A DNA stretch of 64,000 nucleotides, from assembly GCF_019711375.1 (NCBI RefSeq), contig NZ_CP081295.1, forward strand, positions 2,579,001 to 2,643,000, read 5' to 3'. Each line of letters begins with the position of its first letter. Position 1 is the stretch's first letter. The notes under the pieces are model-generated. The model was not told the origin of the DNA, searched no databases, and worked only from the letters and a program-made list of their open reading frames with translations. This DNA is from Qipengyuania aurantiaca (lineage in GTDB: Bacteria > Pseudomonadota > Alphaproteobacteria > Sphingomonadales > Sphingomonadaceae). Below, piece by piece: positions 54,137 to 62,881 of the stretch. The translations under genes were made by a program, and so were the position numbers.

Positions 54137-56869
54137 ATGGCAACGCGCATGCTCATCGACGCGCGCCACCCGGAAGAAACACGGGTGGCGGTCCTCAAGG
54201 GAAACCGGATTGAGGAATTCGATTTCGAATCTGCCGACAAGCGGCAGATCAAGGGCAATATCTACCTCGCCAAGGTAACCCGGGTCGAACCTTCGCTGCA
54301 GGCGGCCTTCGTCGACTTCGGCGGTAATCGCCACGGCTTCCTCGCTTTTAGCGAAATCCACCCCGACTATTACCAGATTCCCAAGGAAGACCGCGACGCC
54401 CTGCTCGCAGCCGAGGCGGAAGTCGCCGAGGAAGAGCAGCGCCTGCGCGCCGAAGAGGAAGAGCGCGGCGAAATGCCCGGCGACGAATACGACGCCGAGG
54501 ACGAAAGCGCCGAAGCGCTCGCCGAAGACCTCGCCGAAGACGGGCTCGAGGAAGTCGACACCTCCGACAAGGACGATGTCGCCACCATCGAGGAAGGTCA
54601 GCTCGACGGCGACGAAGATGACGACGACGACAGCGACGACGAAGACGAGAGCGACGACAAGCCCAGGGGCCGTGGTCGCCGTGGTCGTGGCCGTCGCCAG
54701 GGCAAGGGTGGCCGCACCCGCGCCAAGGAAGTCGACGAAGCACGCGCCAAGCGCATGGCGCTGCGTCGCAAGTACAAGATCCAGGACGTCATCCAGCGCC
54801 GCCAGGTTCTGCTGGTGCAGGTCGTCAAGGAAGAGCGCGGCAACAAGGGCGCCGCGCTGACCACCTATCTCAGCCTGGCTGGCCGCTACACCGTGCTCAT
54901 GCCCAACAGCAGCCACGGCGGCGGTATCAGCCGCAAGATCAACTCGGCCAGCGACCGTAAGCGCCTGAAGCAGGTCGTCTCCGACCTCAGCCTGCCGCGC
55001 AGCATGGGCCTGATCGTGCGCACCGCCGGTCTCAGCCGCACCAAGACCGAAATCAAGCGCGACTTCGACTATCTCGCCCGCCTGTGGGACGAAATCCGCG
55101 AACGGACGCTGTCGTCCGCTGCACCTGCGCTGATCCATTCAGACAGCGACCTCATCAAACGCGCCATCCGCGACATCTACAATCGCGAGATCGAGGAGGT
55201 CGTCGTCGAGGGCGAGGACGGCTACAAGTCGGCCAAGGCCTTCATGAAGATGCTCATGCCCAGCCACGCGCGCCGGGTTAAGCAGTATGCCGACCCCGTG
55301 CCGCTGTTCCAGCGCTATGGCGCGGAAGACCAGCTCAAAGCGATGTACGACCCCGTGGTCCAGCTCAAATCGGGCGGCTACCTCGTGATCAACCCGACCG
55401 AGGCACTGGTCTCGATCGACATCAACTCGGGCCGCTCCACCAAGGAGCATAATATCGAGCAGACCGCGCTCCACACCAATCTGGAAGCGGCCAAGGAAAT
55501 CGCCCGCCAGCTGCGCCTGCGCGACATGGCCGGCCTGGTGGTGATCGACTTCATCGATCAGGAGCACCACTCGAACACCCGCAAGGTCGAGCGCGCGATG
55601 AAGGACGCGCTCAAGAATGATCGCGCGCGGATCCAGGTGGGCCGCATTTCCAGCTTCGGCCTTATGGAAATGAGCCGCCAGCGTCTGCGCACCGGCGTGC
55701 TCGAGGCGACTACGCGCGAGTGCCCGCATTGCGACGGCACCGGTCTCGTCCGTACCGCCAGCTCCGCCGGTCTTTCGGCGCTGCGCCTGATCGAAGAGGA
55801 AGCGGCCAAGGGCAAGGGCACGAAGATCCGTCTCGCCGCCAGCACCGAAGCGGCCGTCTATCTCCTCAACGAGAAGCGCGCCGAACTGGTCGAGATCGAG
55901 GAACGCTACGGGGTGACCGTCGAAGTCGTCCCCGAAGGCGAAGACGAAGGCGCAAAGATGAGCGTCTCCAGCCACGGCCCCAAGCCGAAGGACGCGCCGA
56001 AGTTCGAAGCCCTCGTCGATGACGAGGAAGACGAGGACGACGACATCGACACCTCGGACGAGGACGAAGACGAGGATGACCGTCCCCGCAAGAAGCGCCG
56101 CCGCCGCCGTGGCGGCCGTGGTCGCAACAAGAACCGCGACCAGAACGATAGCGGTGACGACAGCGACGACGACGATAGCGATGCCGAAGAAGGCAGCGAC
56201 AGCGACGAAGACAATGGCCAGGACAAGCCGAAGAAGCGCCGCCGTCGCGGTGGCCGCCGCCGTGGCGGCCGTGGCCGTGGGAAGGGCAATGGCGACGAGG
56301 TGACCGCAGAAGACGCGGAAAAGCTCGAAGCCGTTTCGGAACAGGTCGCCGACGATATGGCCGTCGTTGCGGGTCCCGACGAAACGCCGGAAACTGCTAA
56401 AGCTGCGGCCGAGGAAAAGCCCAAGAAGCGCGCTCAGCGTCGCAAGAAGAAGGCCGACGAACCGGCTGCCGAAGAGGCTGCGAGCGAAGAGGCAAAGGCT
56501 GAGGAAAAACCGAAGCCCAAGCGCACGCGCAAGAAAAAGGCCGATGCCGAAGCGGCGGCTACTGCCGAGACCGAGGAAGCGCCCAAGCCGAAGCGTACGC
56601 GGCGCAAGAAGGCCGACGCCGAAGCTCCGGCTGATGTTGCAGCCAAGGAAGAGCCCGCAGCCGAGGCTCCCAAGCCCAAGCGGACCCGCAAGAAGAAGGC
56701 CGAGCCTGCCGAAGTTGCCGAGCAGGTCGCCGAGGACATGGCCGTCGATGCCGGTCCCGAGGACACACCGCAGACCGCCGAAGCGGCTGCCGACGCAAAG
56801 GACGAAAGCTCGGATAGCAAGGACGCCAAGCCCAAGCGCGGCTGGTGGCAGCGCACCTTCGGCGAGTGA
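54137..56869 (+). CDS. rne: Ribonuclease E
   Basis: RNase E (910 aa) is the membrane-associated endonuclease that starts mRNA decay and processes rRNA, and it scaffolds the degradosome. The S1 domain (about residues 36-260) is split by an acidic then Arg/Gly-rich insertion (about 90-200). The DNase I-like core has the metal residues in ALVSIDINSGRSTKEHN and GLVVIDFIDQE. The Zn-link is CPHCDGTGLV. The tail from about 600 alternates acidic runs with basic runs (KKRRRRRGGRGR, KPKRTRKKKADAEA) for RNA and partner binding. A module at 731-755 recurs at 859-885. The protein ends with GWWQRTFGE, the GWW motif known to bind PNPase in Caulobacter. GGAG precedes the ATG. Confidence 0.97.
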   Translation: MATRMLIDARHPEETRVAVLKGNRIEEFDFESADKRQIKGNIYLAKVTRVEPSLQAAFVDFGGNRHGFLAFSEIHPDYYQIPKEDRDALLAAEAEVAEEEQRLRAEEEERGEMPGDEYDAEDESAEALAEDLAEDGLEEVDTSDKDDVATIEEGQLDGDEDDDDDSDDEDESDDKPRGRGRRGRGRRQGKGGRTRAKEVDEARAKRMALRRKYKIQDVIQRRQVLLVQVVKEERGNKGAALTTYLSLAGRYTVLMPNSSHGGGISRKINSASDRKRLKQVVSDLSLPRSMGLIVRTAGLSRTKTEIKRDFDYLARLWDEIRERTLSSAAPALIHSDSDLIKRAIRDIYNREIEEVVVEGEDGYKSAKAFMKMLMPSHARRVKQYADPVPLFQRYGAEDQLKAMYDPVVQLKSGGYLVINPTEALVSIDINSGRSTKEHNIEQTALHTNLEAAKEIARQLRLRDMAGLVVIDFIDQEHHSNTRKVERAMKDALKNDRARIQVGRISSFGLMEMSRQRLRTGVLEATTRECPHCDGTGLVRTASSAGLSALRLIEEEAAKGKGTKIRLAASTEAAVYLLNEKRAELVEIEERYGVTVEVVPEGEDEGAKMSVSSHGPKPKDAPKFEALVDDEEDEDDDIDTSDEDEDEDDRPRKKRRRRRGGRGRNKNRDQNDSGDDSDDDDSDAEEGSDSDEDNGQDKPKKRRRRGGRRRGGRGRGKGNGDEVTAEDAEKLEAVSEQVADDMAVVAGPDETPETAKAAAEEKPKKRAQRRKKKADEPAAEEAASEEAKAEEKPKPKRTRKKKADAEAAATAETEEAPKPKRTRRKKADAEAPADVAAKEEPAAEAPKPKRTRKKKAEPAEVAEQVAEDMAVDAGPEDTPQTAEAAADAKDESSDSKDAKPKRGWWQRTFGE

Positions 56870-56894
56870 TCCTCGCGCCTAACTGATCAAGACC

Positions 56895-56924
56895 CCGCCG
56901 GACCTCAGGTTCGGCGGAGTTTTT
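56895..56924 (+). terminator. Rho-independent terminator of rne
   Basis: CCGCCGGACC (56895-56904) pairs with GGTTCGGCGG (56908-56917), with one G-U, around a TCA loop. AG-TTTTT follows. It lies 26 bases after the rne stop, between convergent genes. Confidence 0.92.
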
Positions 56925-56933
56925 CGTAAGAGG

Positions 56934-57569
56934 TCAGGCACCGGCCCTGCGGGCGACACCCCATTCCATCCAGCCCATCAGCTTCGGCGTTTTTTCGAGA
57001 TAGGCCTGCCCCAAGGGCTCGACCTCAAACCCGGCTCCGCGAAGGGATGCCCCGATGGGGCGGGTCAAATGGCACCCCCCCGCCATGGGCTTCCAATAAG
57101 GTTCGATCCGATCCTGCCAGCGCGCAACCGCGGGATCGGGCGCCTTGCCATGTTCGAGGAAGAGCAACCGCCCGCGCGGTTTGAGGATGCGGCGCAGCTC
57201 GCTCAGGACCTTGTCCGGATCGTCGACCGTGCACAGGGTATAAGTGCACACGGCGGTATCGAAACTGCTGTCGGGAAAAGGAATGTCCTCCCCTACCCCT
57301 TCGCGGATGTCGTGGTCCCAGCCCTTGGCCCTGGCCCTCTCCCGCGCGCCTTCGAGCAGTTTAGCATGGGGATCGATGCCGGCAAAACGCGTGATGCGCG
57401 ATGGATCGTAAAGCGCCTGGTTAAGGCCGCCGCCGCAGCCCAGTTCGAAGACCTGCCCTTCGGCGAGCGGCACCACTTCGCGCCGCCGTTTCTCGATCCC
57501 GCGCTGCCCGCATGCCAGCGTGATCACGCGAGGCATGACATGCGCGTCGTAGAATCGCTTGATTCCCAT
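56934..57569 (-). CDS. UbiE/COQ5-like SAM-dependent methyltransferase
   Basis: This 211-aa class I methyltransferase shows VFELGCGGGLNQALYDP (motif I), FAGIDPHAKLLEGAR, GVGEDIPFPDSSFDTAVCTYTLCT and LKPRGRLLFLEHG. The last block is like UbiE/MenG and phosphatidylethanolamine-type methyltransferases, but the substrate cannot be fixed. The ATG at 57569 has GGAG 6 bases upstream; the frame extends upstream without a ribosome site. It is convergent with rne, 66 bases after the nucleotidyltransferase gene. Confidence 0.85.
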   Translation of the reverse strand: MGIKRFYDAHVMPRVITLACGQRGIEKRRREVVPLAEGQVFELGCGGGLNQALYDPSRITRFAGIDPHAKLLEGARERARAKGWDHDIREGVGEDIPFPDSSFDTAVCTYTLCTVDDPDKVLSELRRILKPRGRLLFLEHGKAPDPAVARWQDRIEPYWKPMAGGCHLTRPIGASLRGAGFEVEPLGQAYLEKTPKLMGWMEWGVARRAGA

Positions 57570-57635
57570 AAGCTCTCCGGCCTGCGACTCGAATGGGCAG
57601 CTTAGCTCCATTCCCGCGCGGCGGAAGCGTTATGG

Positions 57636-58388
57636 TTAACGCGCAGCCAGCAACGCTCTTACGAGGTCGAGATCGGCCTGCTTGTCGATGTCGACCGCGG
57701 CAAGCCCGTCGCTGGCCGGGACGAGGCAGGCCGAGACGCCGATCTTGCGTCCGAGCCGTTCCAGAGCCTCAGACATGGTAAGCCGCCCGAGCAGCATCGA
57801 GACGAGCGTGGCAGGGCCGAGGCGCGCGGCGATCCGCCAGGGCCGCTTGCGATCCGCCTCCACCATCGACCAGATGTCGAGCGCCCGGCGCGCCGCCGGT
57901 GTGCGCAGGTAAAAGAGGTTGCAACCCGACCAATGCCCATCCGCAAAGCGAAGATAGGTCCGCTTGCTCCCCGGCACGGCGGCTTCGACACGGGCGCGCT
58001 CGGCGAGCATGACCGAGAGGTCGCACCCCTCGCCCGTACCCTCGACAATCTCCCGCACCCATGCGCTTTTGAGCAGGCCGTGATCGCTGGTCGTCACCAG
58101 CAGGGGCGCGCCTGCGCGATCGAAGCCTGCGGCGACGCTGGCGCTCGGTCCGGCCTCTGCCGGGATGACTTCCGCGCCCAATTTGCATGCAAGATCGGCC
58201 ACCGGACCGGACGCACAACTGACCAGCACACGCTCGATCCCCGCCGCGTGCAGCGCCCCGACCACGCGCGCCAGCAGGGTCTCGCCCTCCAGCTCGATGA
58301 GCGCCTTGTGCGGCAGTGCCAGTTCGTTGGCGAAGGGATCGCCACCGGGCCGCGTTCCGGCCAGGACTAGGGCGGCCGGTCCACTCAC
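57636..58388 (-). CDS. MobA-like nucleotidyltransferase
   Basis: This 250-aa protein has the NTP-transferase fold: ALVLAGTRPGGDPFANE (nucleotide loop), LPHKALIELEGETLLARVVG, and VTTSDHGLLKSAWV (metal-binding acid region). Proteins of this type activate sugars or cofactors as NDP derivatives. The neighbours, a flippase and glycosyltransferase-like genes, favour a sugar or polyol phosphate as substrate, but MobA-type cofactor use is not excluded. It starts at GTG 58388, overlapping the flippase stop (GTGA). Confidence 0.8.
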   Translation of the reverse strand: MSGPAALVLAGTRPGGDPFANELALPHKALIELEGETLLARVVGALHAAGIERVLVSCASGPVADLACKLGAEVIPAEAGPSASVAAGFDRAGAPLLVTTSDHGLLKSAWVREIVEGTGEGCDLSVMLAERARVEAAVPGSKRTYLRFADGHWSGCNLFYLRTPAARRALDIWSMVEADRKRPWRIAARLGPATLVSMLLGRLTMSEALERLGRKIGVSACLVPASDGLAAVDIDKQADLDLVRALLAAR

Positions 58389-59716
58389 TTCGCTTGCTTT
58401 GCTGCGGCCATGGACTGGAGCACCAGCCTCACGGTGATCCCCATGGCAAGCGACACCGCCGCCGCCCACACAGCGACCATCCACCCGATCGCGACGGGGC
58501 CGGCCTCATGAAACAACAGGATAGCGGTCCCCAGCGCGACGGCGCCCACGGCCCGGATGATAAAGGGATATTGCGCGTGCCCGGTCGAGAAGAGCAGCGG
58601 CTCGAACGCCACACCCGCCAGCCCGAGCGAGGCTCCGATGGCCACGGGCACAAGAATATCGGCGGCTTTCAGGAATTCCTCGCCACCCATCAGCAGCATG
58701 ATCCAGTCGCCAAGCGTCAGCGCGAGAACGGCGACGAGAACGCCACCGAGGCTCGCCAGTATGGTCACCTGCCGCACGAGCTTGCGGAACTCTCCGATCT
58801 CGACGCTGGTGCGCGCCATTACGAACTCCGGCAGCGCTGCGCGAGTGATCATGTTGGCCACGCGCGCCACACCCAGCGCCAGCTGGTCGGCAAGCCGGTA
58901 GAGCCCCGCCGCGCTGGTGCCGAGGAAATAGCCGACCGCAAGCAGCGGGCCTTGCCGCGTCAGCGCATCGAGCGAGGAGGAACCGTAGGTAATGCCGAAG
59001 AACCGTCGCAGCGCCCGCTCTTCACGCAGGGCTTTGAACGGATTGCGGAAATTCGACCAGCGCAGGGCCTCGGGCGCGAGCCTTCTGGCCATGATCCAGT
59101 AAAGTGCCCCAACCAAGAGGTCGAAAAAGGCCCAGGCGAAGAGGAACCGCCCTACCGTCGCGCCCACAAGGACGATCACCAAGCTCGCAAGCAAGCGCCC
59201 GGCGGGCATGACCGCCTCGACATAGGTGCCCACATCGAAGCGATCGAGCACGCGCACAATGCCGGTCGGTGTCGTCATGCGCGACCACAGCATGGCGCAA
59301 TTGAAGGCGAAGGCCATGTCGACATATTCGGGGTTGAGGTCGAGCAGGCTGCCGAAACCGTAGTAGATCACGCCTGCAAGGATACAGCCCACGATGGCAC
59401 CCATCACGTCGATGCTGCCGCACAGCCAGCCCAGCTCGCCAAACCGTTTCCAGTCCTTGCGTTGCACCGGCTCGGCGCCGAAGCGGACCATGGTCTGCCA
59501 GGTCTCGAATGTCGCCAGCGCGCAGAGCAGCTGTCCTGTCGCGAAAATCAGCGAAAAGTGGCCGAAATCCTTCAGCTCCAATGAGCGCGCGAGGATGGCG
59601 AGATAGGCCAGGCTGCAGACGGCAGCAAACCCCTTGCCGCCAAGCAGCCAGGCGAGGTTTTTCAGGATGTTCGCGAAGCCGGAACGACGTGTCTTCGCGG
59701 TCTCTGAGCCTTCCAT
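58385..59716 (-). CDS. Polysaccharide flippase of the MOP/Wzx type
   Basis: This 443-aa protein has about 12 hydrophobic helices and the layout of lipid-linked oligosaccharide flippases: NLAWLLGGKGFAAVCSLAYL, LKDFGHFSLIFATGQLL, a basic cytoplasmic loop (EALRWSNFRNPFKAL), and GTSAAGLYRLADQLALGVAR. It would move a glycan carrier lipid across the inner membrane. The ATG at 59716 is chosen because upstream in-frame sequence is basic, low-quality and runs into the divergent gene's promoter. It is divergent from the glycerophosphotransferase-like gene across 130 bases. Confidence 0.88.
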   Translation of the reverse strand: MEGSETAKTRRSGFANILKNLAWLLGGKGFAAVCSLAYLAILARSLELKDFGHFSLIFATGQLLCALATFETWQTMVRFGAEPVQRKDWKRFGELGWLCGSIDVMGAIVGCILAGVIYYGFGSLLDLNPEYVDMAFAFNCAMLWSRMTTPTGIVRVLDRFDVGTYVEAVMPAGRLLASLVIVLVGATVGRFLFAWAFFDLLVGALYWIMARRLAPEALRWSNFRNPFKALREERALRRFFGITYGSSSLDALTRQGPLLAVGYFLGTSAAGLYRLADQLALGVARVANMITRAALPEFVMARTSVEIGEFRKLVRQVTILASLGGVLVAVLALTLGDWIMLLMGGEEFLKAADILVPVAIGASLGLAGVAFEPLLFSTGHAQYPFIIRAVGAVALGTAILLFHEAGPVAIGWMVAVWAAAVSLAMGITVRLVLQSMAAAKQAK

Positions 59717-59846
59717 CCGCGCCCTTTGGACGAGTGCAGGCCGGCGATCAATGGCGCGGCAGTGCCCTTGCCCCGAAAACAGGGCGATGCGGTGATGCAC
59801 TGACAGCCGCTTTGCAATCCGCGCGCCGCTGACATATCGGCGCGCG

Positions 59847-61028
59847 ATGGCCCGCGTCCTCTTCCTCTTCAACCACGATGCCCCGCACCAGGTCGCCCAT
59901 CTTGCAGGGATCGCTGCCGCGACCGCGCGCGCTTTCCCGCAAATCGAATGCCAGCTGGCCTATGCGACCGACCGGATCGAGGCACAGGTGCGCGCAATCC
60001 TGAGCGAGGACGATGCGGCGAGGCTCGGATGGGTCCGGCTCGACCTTCCCGCCTGGGCGCGCGTGGTAGCGAAGCTGGCCGACCGCATCCTGCCCGCCTC
60101 GCGCCTCCTGCGCCTGCGACTGAACCTCGATCTGTTCGAACAGGCCGACCTCGTGGTGTCGACGGAGCGCACCTGCCTGCGCACCAAGAAGCACCTGCCC
60201 GCGGACAAGACCCCGCTCTACGCGAAGGTTCCCCATGGCGCGGGCGATCGCAGCGTCGCCTACCATCCCGACTATCGCAAATTCGACCGCGCCTTCGTGG
60301 CCGGACAAAAGGTGGTGGACCAGCTGGTCGCGCACGGGGTCGAACGCGAAAAGGTCGTCGTGATCGGATACCCCAAGTTCGAGACGGTCGACCTCGACGC
60401 CAAGCCCGATTTCTTCGGCAACGGCCGCCCGACCTTCCTTTACAATCCCCATTTCGACCCGCATCTTTCCAGCTGGTACGATGCAGGGCCCGAGCTCCTG
60501 CGCTGGTTCGCCTCGCCGGAGGGACAGAAGTTCAACCTGATTTTCGCGCCTCATGTAATGCTGTTCCGCAAGGAAACGCATATCTCGCCCGAATACAAAC
60601 TCGCGCGCCGACGGCCCGACGTGCCCGAGGAGGCGCTGGCTGCCGAAAACGTGCTGGTCGATGTCGACGGCCCGCACCTGTTCGACATGGCCTATACGCT
60701 GTCTGCCGACGCCTATATCGGCGACGTGTCGAGCCAGGTGTACGAGTTCCTTGTGAGGCCCCGCCCCGCCTACTTCCTCGATTGCCGCGACAAGGGCCGC
60801 GCAAGCGACGACGAATGGCACCACTTCTGGAAGAGCGGTCCGGTGTGCTCCTCGGTGGAAGAGCTGACCGCGAAGCTGGAGGATTTCGAAGCCATCGGCG
60901 CACAGTATCGCGAGGCGCAGCAGGAGCTCGTCGACTACACGTTCGACCTTCAGGACAAGCCTGCCTCGCAGCGCGCGGCCGAAGCGATTGCCGAACTTCT
61001 CGGCGTCAGCGAGACCGCCGGCCAATGA
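59847..61028 (+). CDS. CDP-glycerol glycerophosphotransferase-like protein (GT-B fold)
   Basis: This 393-aa protein lacks a signal or membrane helix. The N-terminal half (RVLFLFNHDAPHQVAHLAGIA, VSTERTCLRTKKHLPADKTP) and C-terminal half (PTFLYNPHFDPHLSSWYDAG, VDVDGPHLFDMAYTLSADAYIGDVSSQVYEFL) match the TagF/TagB-like CDP-glycerol transferase layout with the late DxxSxxYE-type motif. In Gram-positives it polymerises teichoic acid; in Gram-negatives the acceptor is mostly unknown. The start ATG at 59847 follows weak purines. Its stop overlaps the glycosyltransferase start (ATGA). Confidence 0.82.
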   Translation: MARVLFLFNHDAPHQVAHLAGIAAATARAFPQIECQLAYATDRIEAQVRAILSEDDAARLGWVRLDLPAWARVVAKLADRILPASRLLRLRLNLDLFEQADLVVSTERTCLRTKKHLPADKTPLYAKVPHGAGDRSVAYHPDYRKFDRAFVAGQKVVDQLVAHGVEREKVVVIGYPKFETVDLDAKPDFFGNGRPTFLYNPHFDPHLSSWYDAGPELLRWFASPEGQKFNLIFAPHVMLFRKETHISPEYKLARRRPDVPEEALAAENVLVDVDGPHLFDMAYTLSADAYIGDVSSQVYEFLVRPRPAYFLDCRDKGRASDDEWHHFWKSGPVCSSVEELTAKLEDFEAIGAQYREAQQELVDYTFDLQDKPASQRAAEAIAELLGVSETAGQ

Positions 61029-62122
61029 GTGACGCCCCCTCGCGCATCGCCTATGTCATCAACTCGATGGAGGGCGGCGGGGCGCAGTCTCCCCTCCCCG
61101 CCATCATCCGCAGCATCGAGGCGAACGGGGCGGAAGTCCGGCTATTCGCATTGGCGCGGAAAGACGGAAAGGCCATCCCGCGTTTGGCCGAGGCTGGGAT
61201 AGAGCCGCGCGTTTTCGATGGCTCGCTTTCCGATCATCTCGGCGCGATGCGCTGGTTGCGAAGAGAGTTGAAAGAATTTGTCCCCGATGCAATCTGGACA
61301 TCGCTTACACGGGCCACGCTGCTTGGGCAGAAGGTCGGCCGCGAACTTCGCGTGCCCGTCGCCAGCTGGCAACACAGCGCCTTTCTCAAACCCTGGAACG
61401 AGCGGCTGCTGCGCTGGCGGCGCAAGGCGAGCGACTTCTGGATCGCCGACAGCACCGAAGTCGCGCAGTTGACCCGCGAGCGGTTGAGGCTGGCGCCGGA
61501 AAAGGTCGTGACCTGGCCGATTTTCGCCGCCGAACCGGACGCTCTCACGCCTGCTCGCTGGAGCGATGGCGAAACCGTGAGGATTGGCGCGCTGGGGCGG
61601 CTTCATGTTAGCAAGGCTTACGATGTCCTCCTCGAAGCGCTGGCGATGCTGCGCGGACGGGACCTCCCCGACTTCGAGTTGATCATCGGGGGACAGGGGC
61701 CGGAAGGCGAAGCCCTGAGGGAACAGGCCGAAAAGCTTGGACTGGAAAATGTCGCCTTCGCTGGCTTCGTCGACCGGCCTGGCGAGTTCCTCGCCGGACT
61801 CCACCTCTACCTCCAGCCCTCGCGCCGCGAAGGCTTCTGCATCGCCATGCACGAAGCGATGGCGGCAGGACTGCCCGTGGTGGTGTCCGATGTCGGTGAA
61901 ATGCCACACACGGTCGACAGCGAGGCGATGGGCCGTGTCGTGCCTGCCGAAGACGCCGGGGCGCTCGCCGAGGCGCTGGGCGAACTGCTGGCTAACCCGC
62001 AGGACCTCGCCGCCATGGGAGAGGCCGCGCGCCAGCGGGTGCTCGAACTCTATCCGCAGGATCGATTCAAGAGGGTCGCCGCCGAAATCGTCGAGCGTCT
62101 GCGGCAACTCGCGCGCGGTTAA
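61025..62122 (+). CDS. Family 4-type glycosyltransferase
   Basis: This 365-aa retaining glycosyltransferase has the GT-B fold: RIAYVINSMEGGGAQSPLP at the N-terminus, VASWQHSAFLKPWNERLLR, IGALGRLHVSKAYDVLLEA, FELIIGGQGPEGEALREQA and the donor motif LQPSRREGFCIAMHEAMAAGLPVVVSD (shown as landmark, E-x7-E). It would add a sugar from an NDP donor to a lipid-linked or cell-surface acceptor. It is translationally coupled to the glycerophosphotransferase-like gene (ATGA). It overlaps the convergent HAD gene by four bases. Confidence 0.92.
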   Translation: MSDAPSRIAYVINSMEGGGAQSPLPAIIRSIEANGAEVRLFALARKDGKAIPRLAEAGIEPRVFDGSLSDHLGAMRWLRRELKEFVPDAIWTSLTRATLLGQKVGRELRVPVASWQHSAFLKPWNERLLRWRRKASDFWIADSTEVAQLTRERLRLAPEKVVTWPIFAAEPDALTPARWSDGETVRIGALGRLHVSKAYDVLLEALAMLRGRDLPDFELIIGGQGPEGEALREQAEKLGLENVAFAGFVDRPGEFLAGLHLYLQPSRREGFCIAMHEAMAAGLPVVVSDVGEMPHTVDSEAMGRVVPAEDAGALAEALGELLANPQDLAAMGEAARQRVLELYPQDRFKRVAAEIVERLRQLARG

Positions 62123-62757
62123 AGACCTTCGATGACCCGCCATCCGCGCGCCTCGGCACGCGCCTTCTTGCGCGGGTTTGCGGTGACGAACACCGCATCA
62201 TCCGCCTGTTCAAGCGAGGGGGCATCGGCAAAGCTGTCGCTGACGAAGCGGACCGAGGACACCTCGCCTTGCCCTTCCAGCCACTCGGCCACACGCCTGC
62301 GTTTTTCCTCGCCGTAGCAATTGCCGCCCGGGATGCCGCTGCCGTCCCAGCGCGTGGCGATAACATCCTCAATGCCGAGCCGCCGGGCAAAGGCGCGTGC
62401 GTAGAATTCGAAGGCTGCCGTGGCCACCACCAGCGCGGATCCCTCTGCACGGTCCTGTTCGACCATCGCCACGACCTTACCGATCCAGCCCGCTCGTTCG
62501 AGGTGGTGTTCGGCAAACGCCTCCCCCACAGCTTCCAACCGGGCGAGATCGGGACGCCCCAGCATCAGATTCATCCCGCGCGTCTTGAGCGTGGTGCGGT
62601 CGTAAAGGCCGAGGCGATACCCCACCATCATCAGCACCCAGACCGGCAGCATGACAAGCCGCCAGGGCGCAATCCGGCGCGCAGCGAAGGCTAGGAACGG
62701 CGTGAAGGTCGCGCGCCGCACCAGCGTCTTGTCGAGATCGTAAATCGCCACTTTCAT
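62119..62757 (-). CDS. HAD-superfamily IB phosphatase
   Basis: This 212-aa protein is a haloacid dehalogenase-like hydrolase. Motif I is VAIYDLDKTLVRRATF (nucleophile Asp and acid Asp), motif II VVATAAFEFYARAFARRLG, and motif III/IV GEEKRRRVAEWLEG with VSDSFADAPSLEQAD. The cap has a hydrophobic segment (WRLVMLPVWVLMMVGYRLG) that may sit at the membrane. The substrate could be a lipid or sugar phosphate. It faces the glycosyltransferase and the stops overlap. Confidence 0.88.
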   Translation of the reverse strand: MKVAIYDLDKTLVRRATFTPFLAFAARRIAPWRLVMLPVWVLMMVGYRLGLYDRTTLKTRGMNLMLGRPDLARLEAVGEAFAEHHLERAGWIGKVVAMVEQDRAEGSALVVATAAFEFYARAFARRLGIEDVIATRWDGSGIPGGNCYGEEKRRRVAEWLEGQGEVSSVRFVSDSFADAPSLEQADDAVFVTANPRKKARAEARGWRVIEGL

Positions 62758-62881
62758 CGCGCCGCTGACTGGCAGCTTCGCTTACATGCATCAAGCGATG
62801 CGTAATTCGCGCCTTCCACCCCCTTGCGCCAAGCCGTGCAACAGCTAGAGAGGGCGCAACCGCAGTCAGGATCGATTACAC

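Noticed and set aside
53793..54278. Open frames in the rne leader
   Set aside because: Basic, low-complexity translations without ribosome sites; they overlap the rne start.
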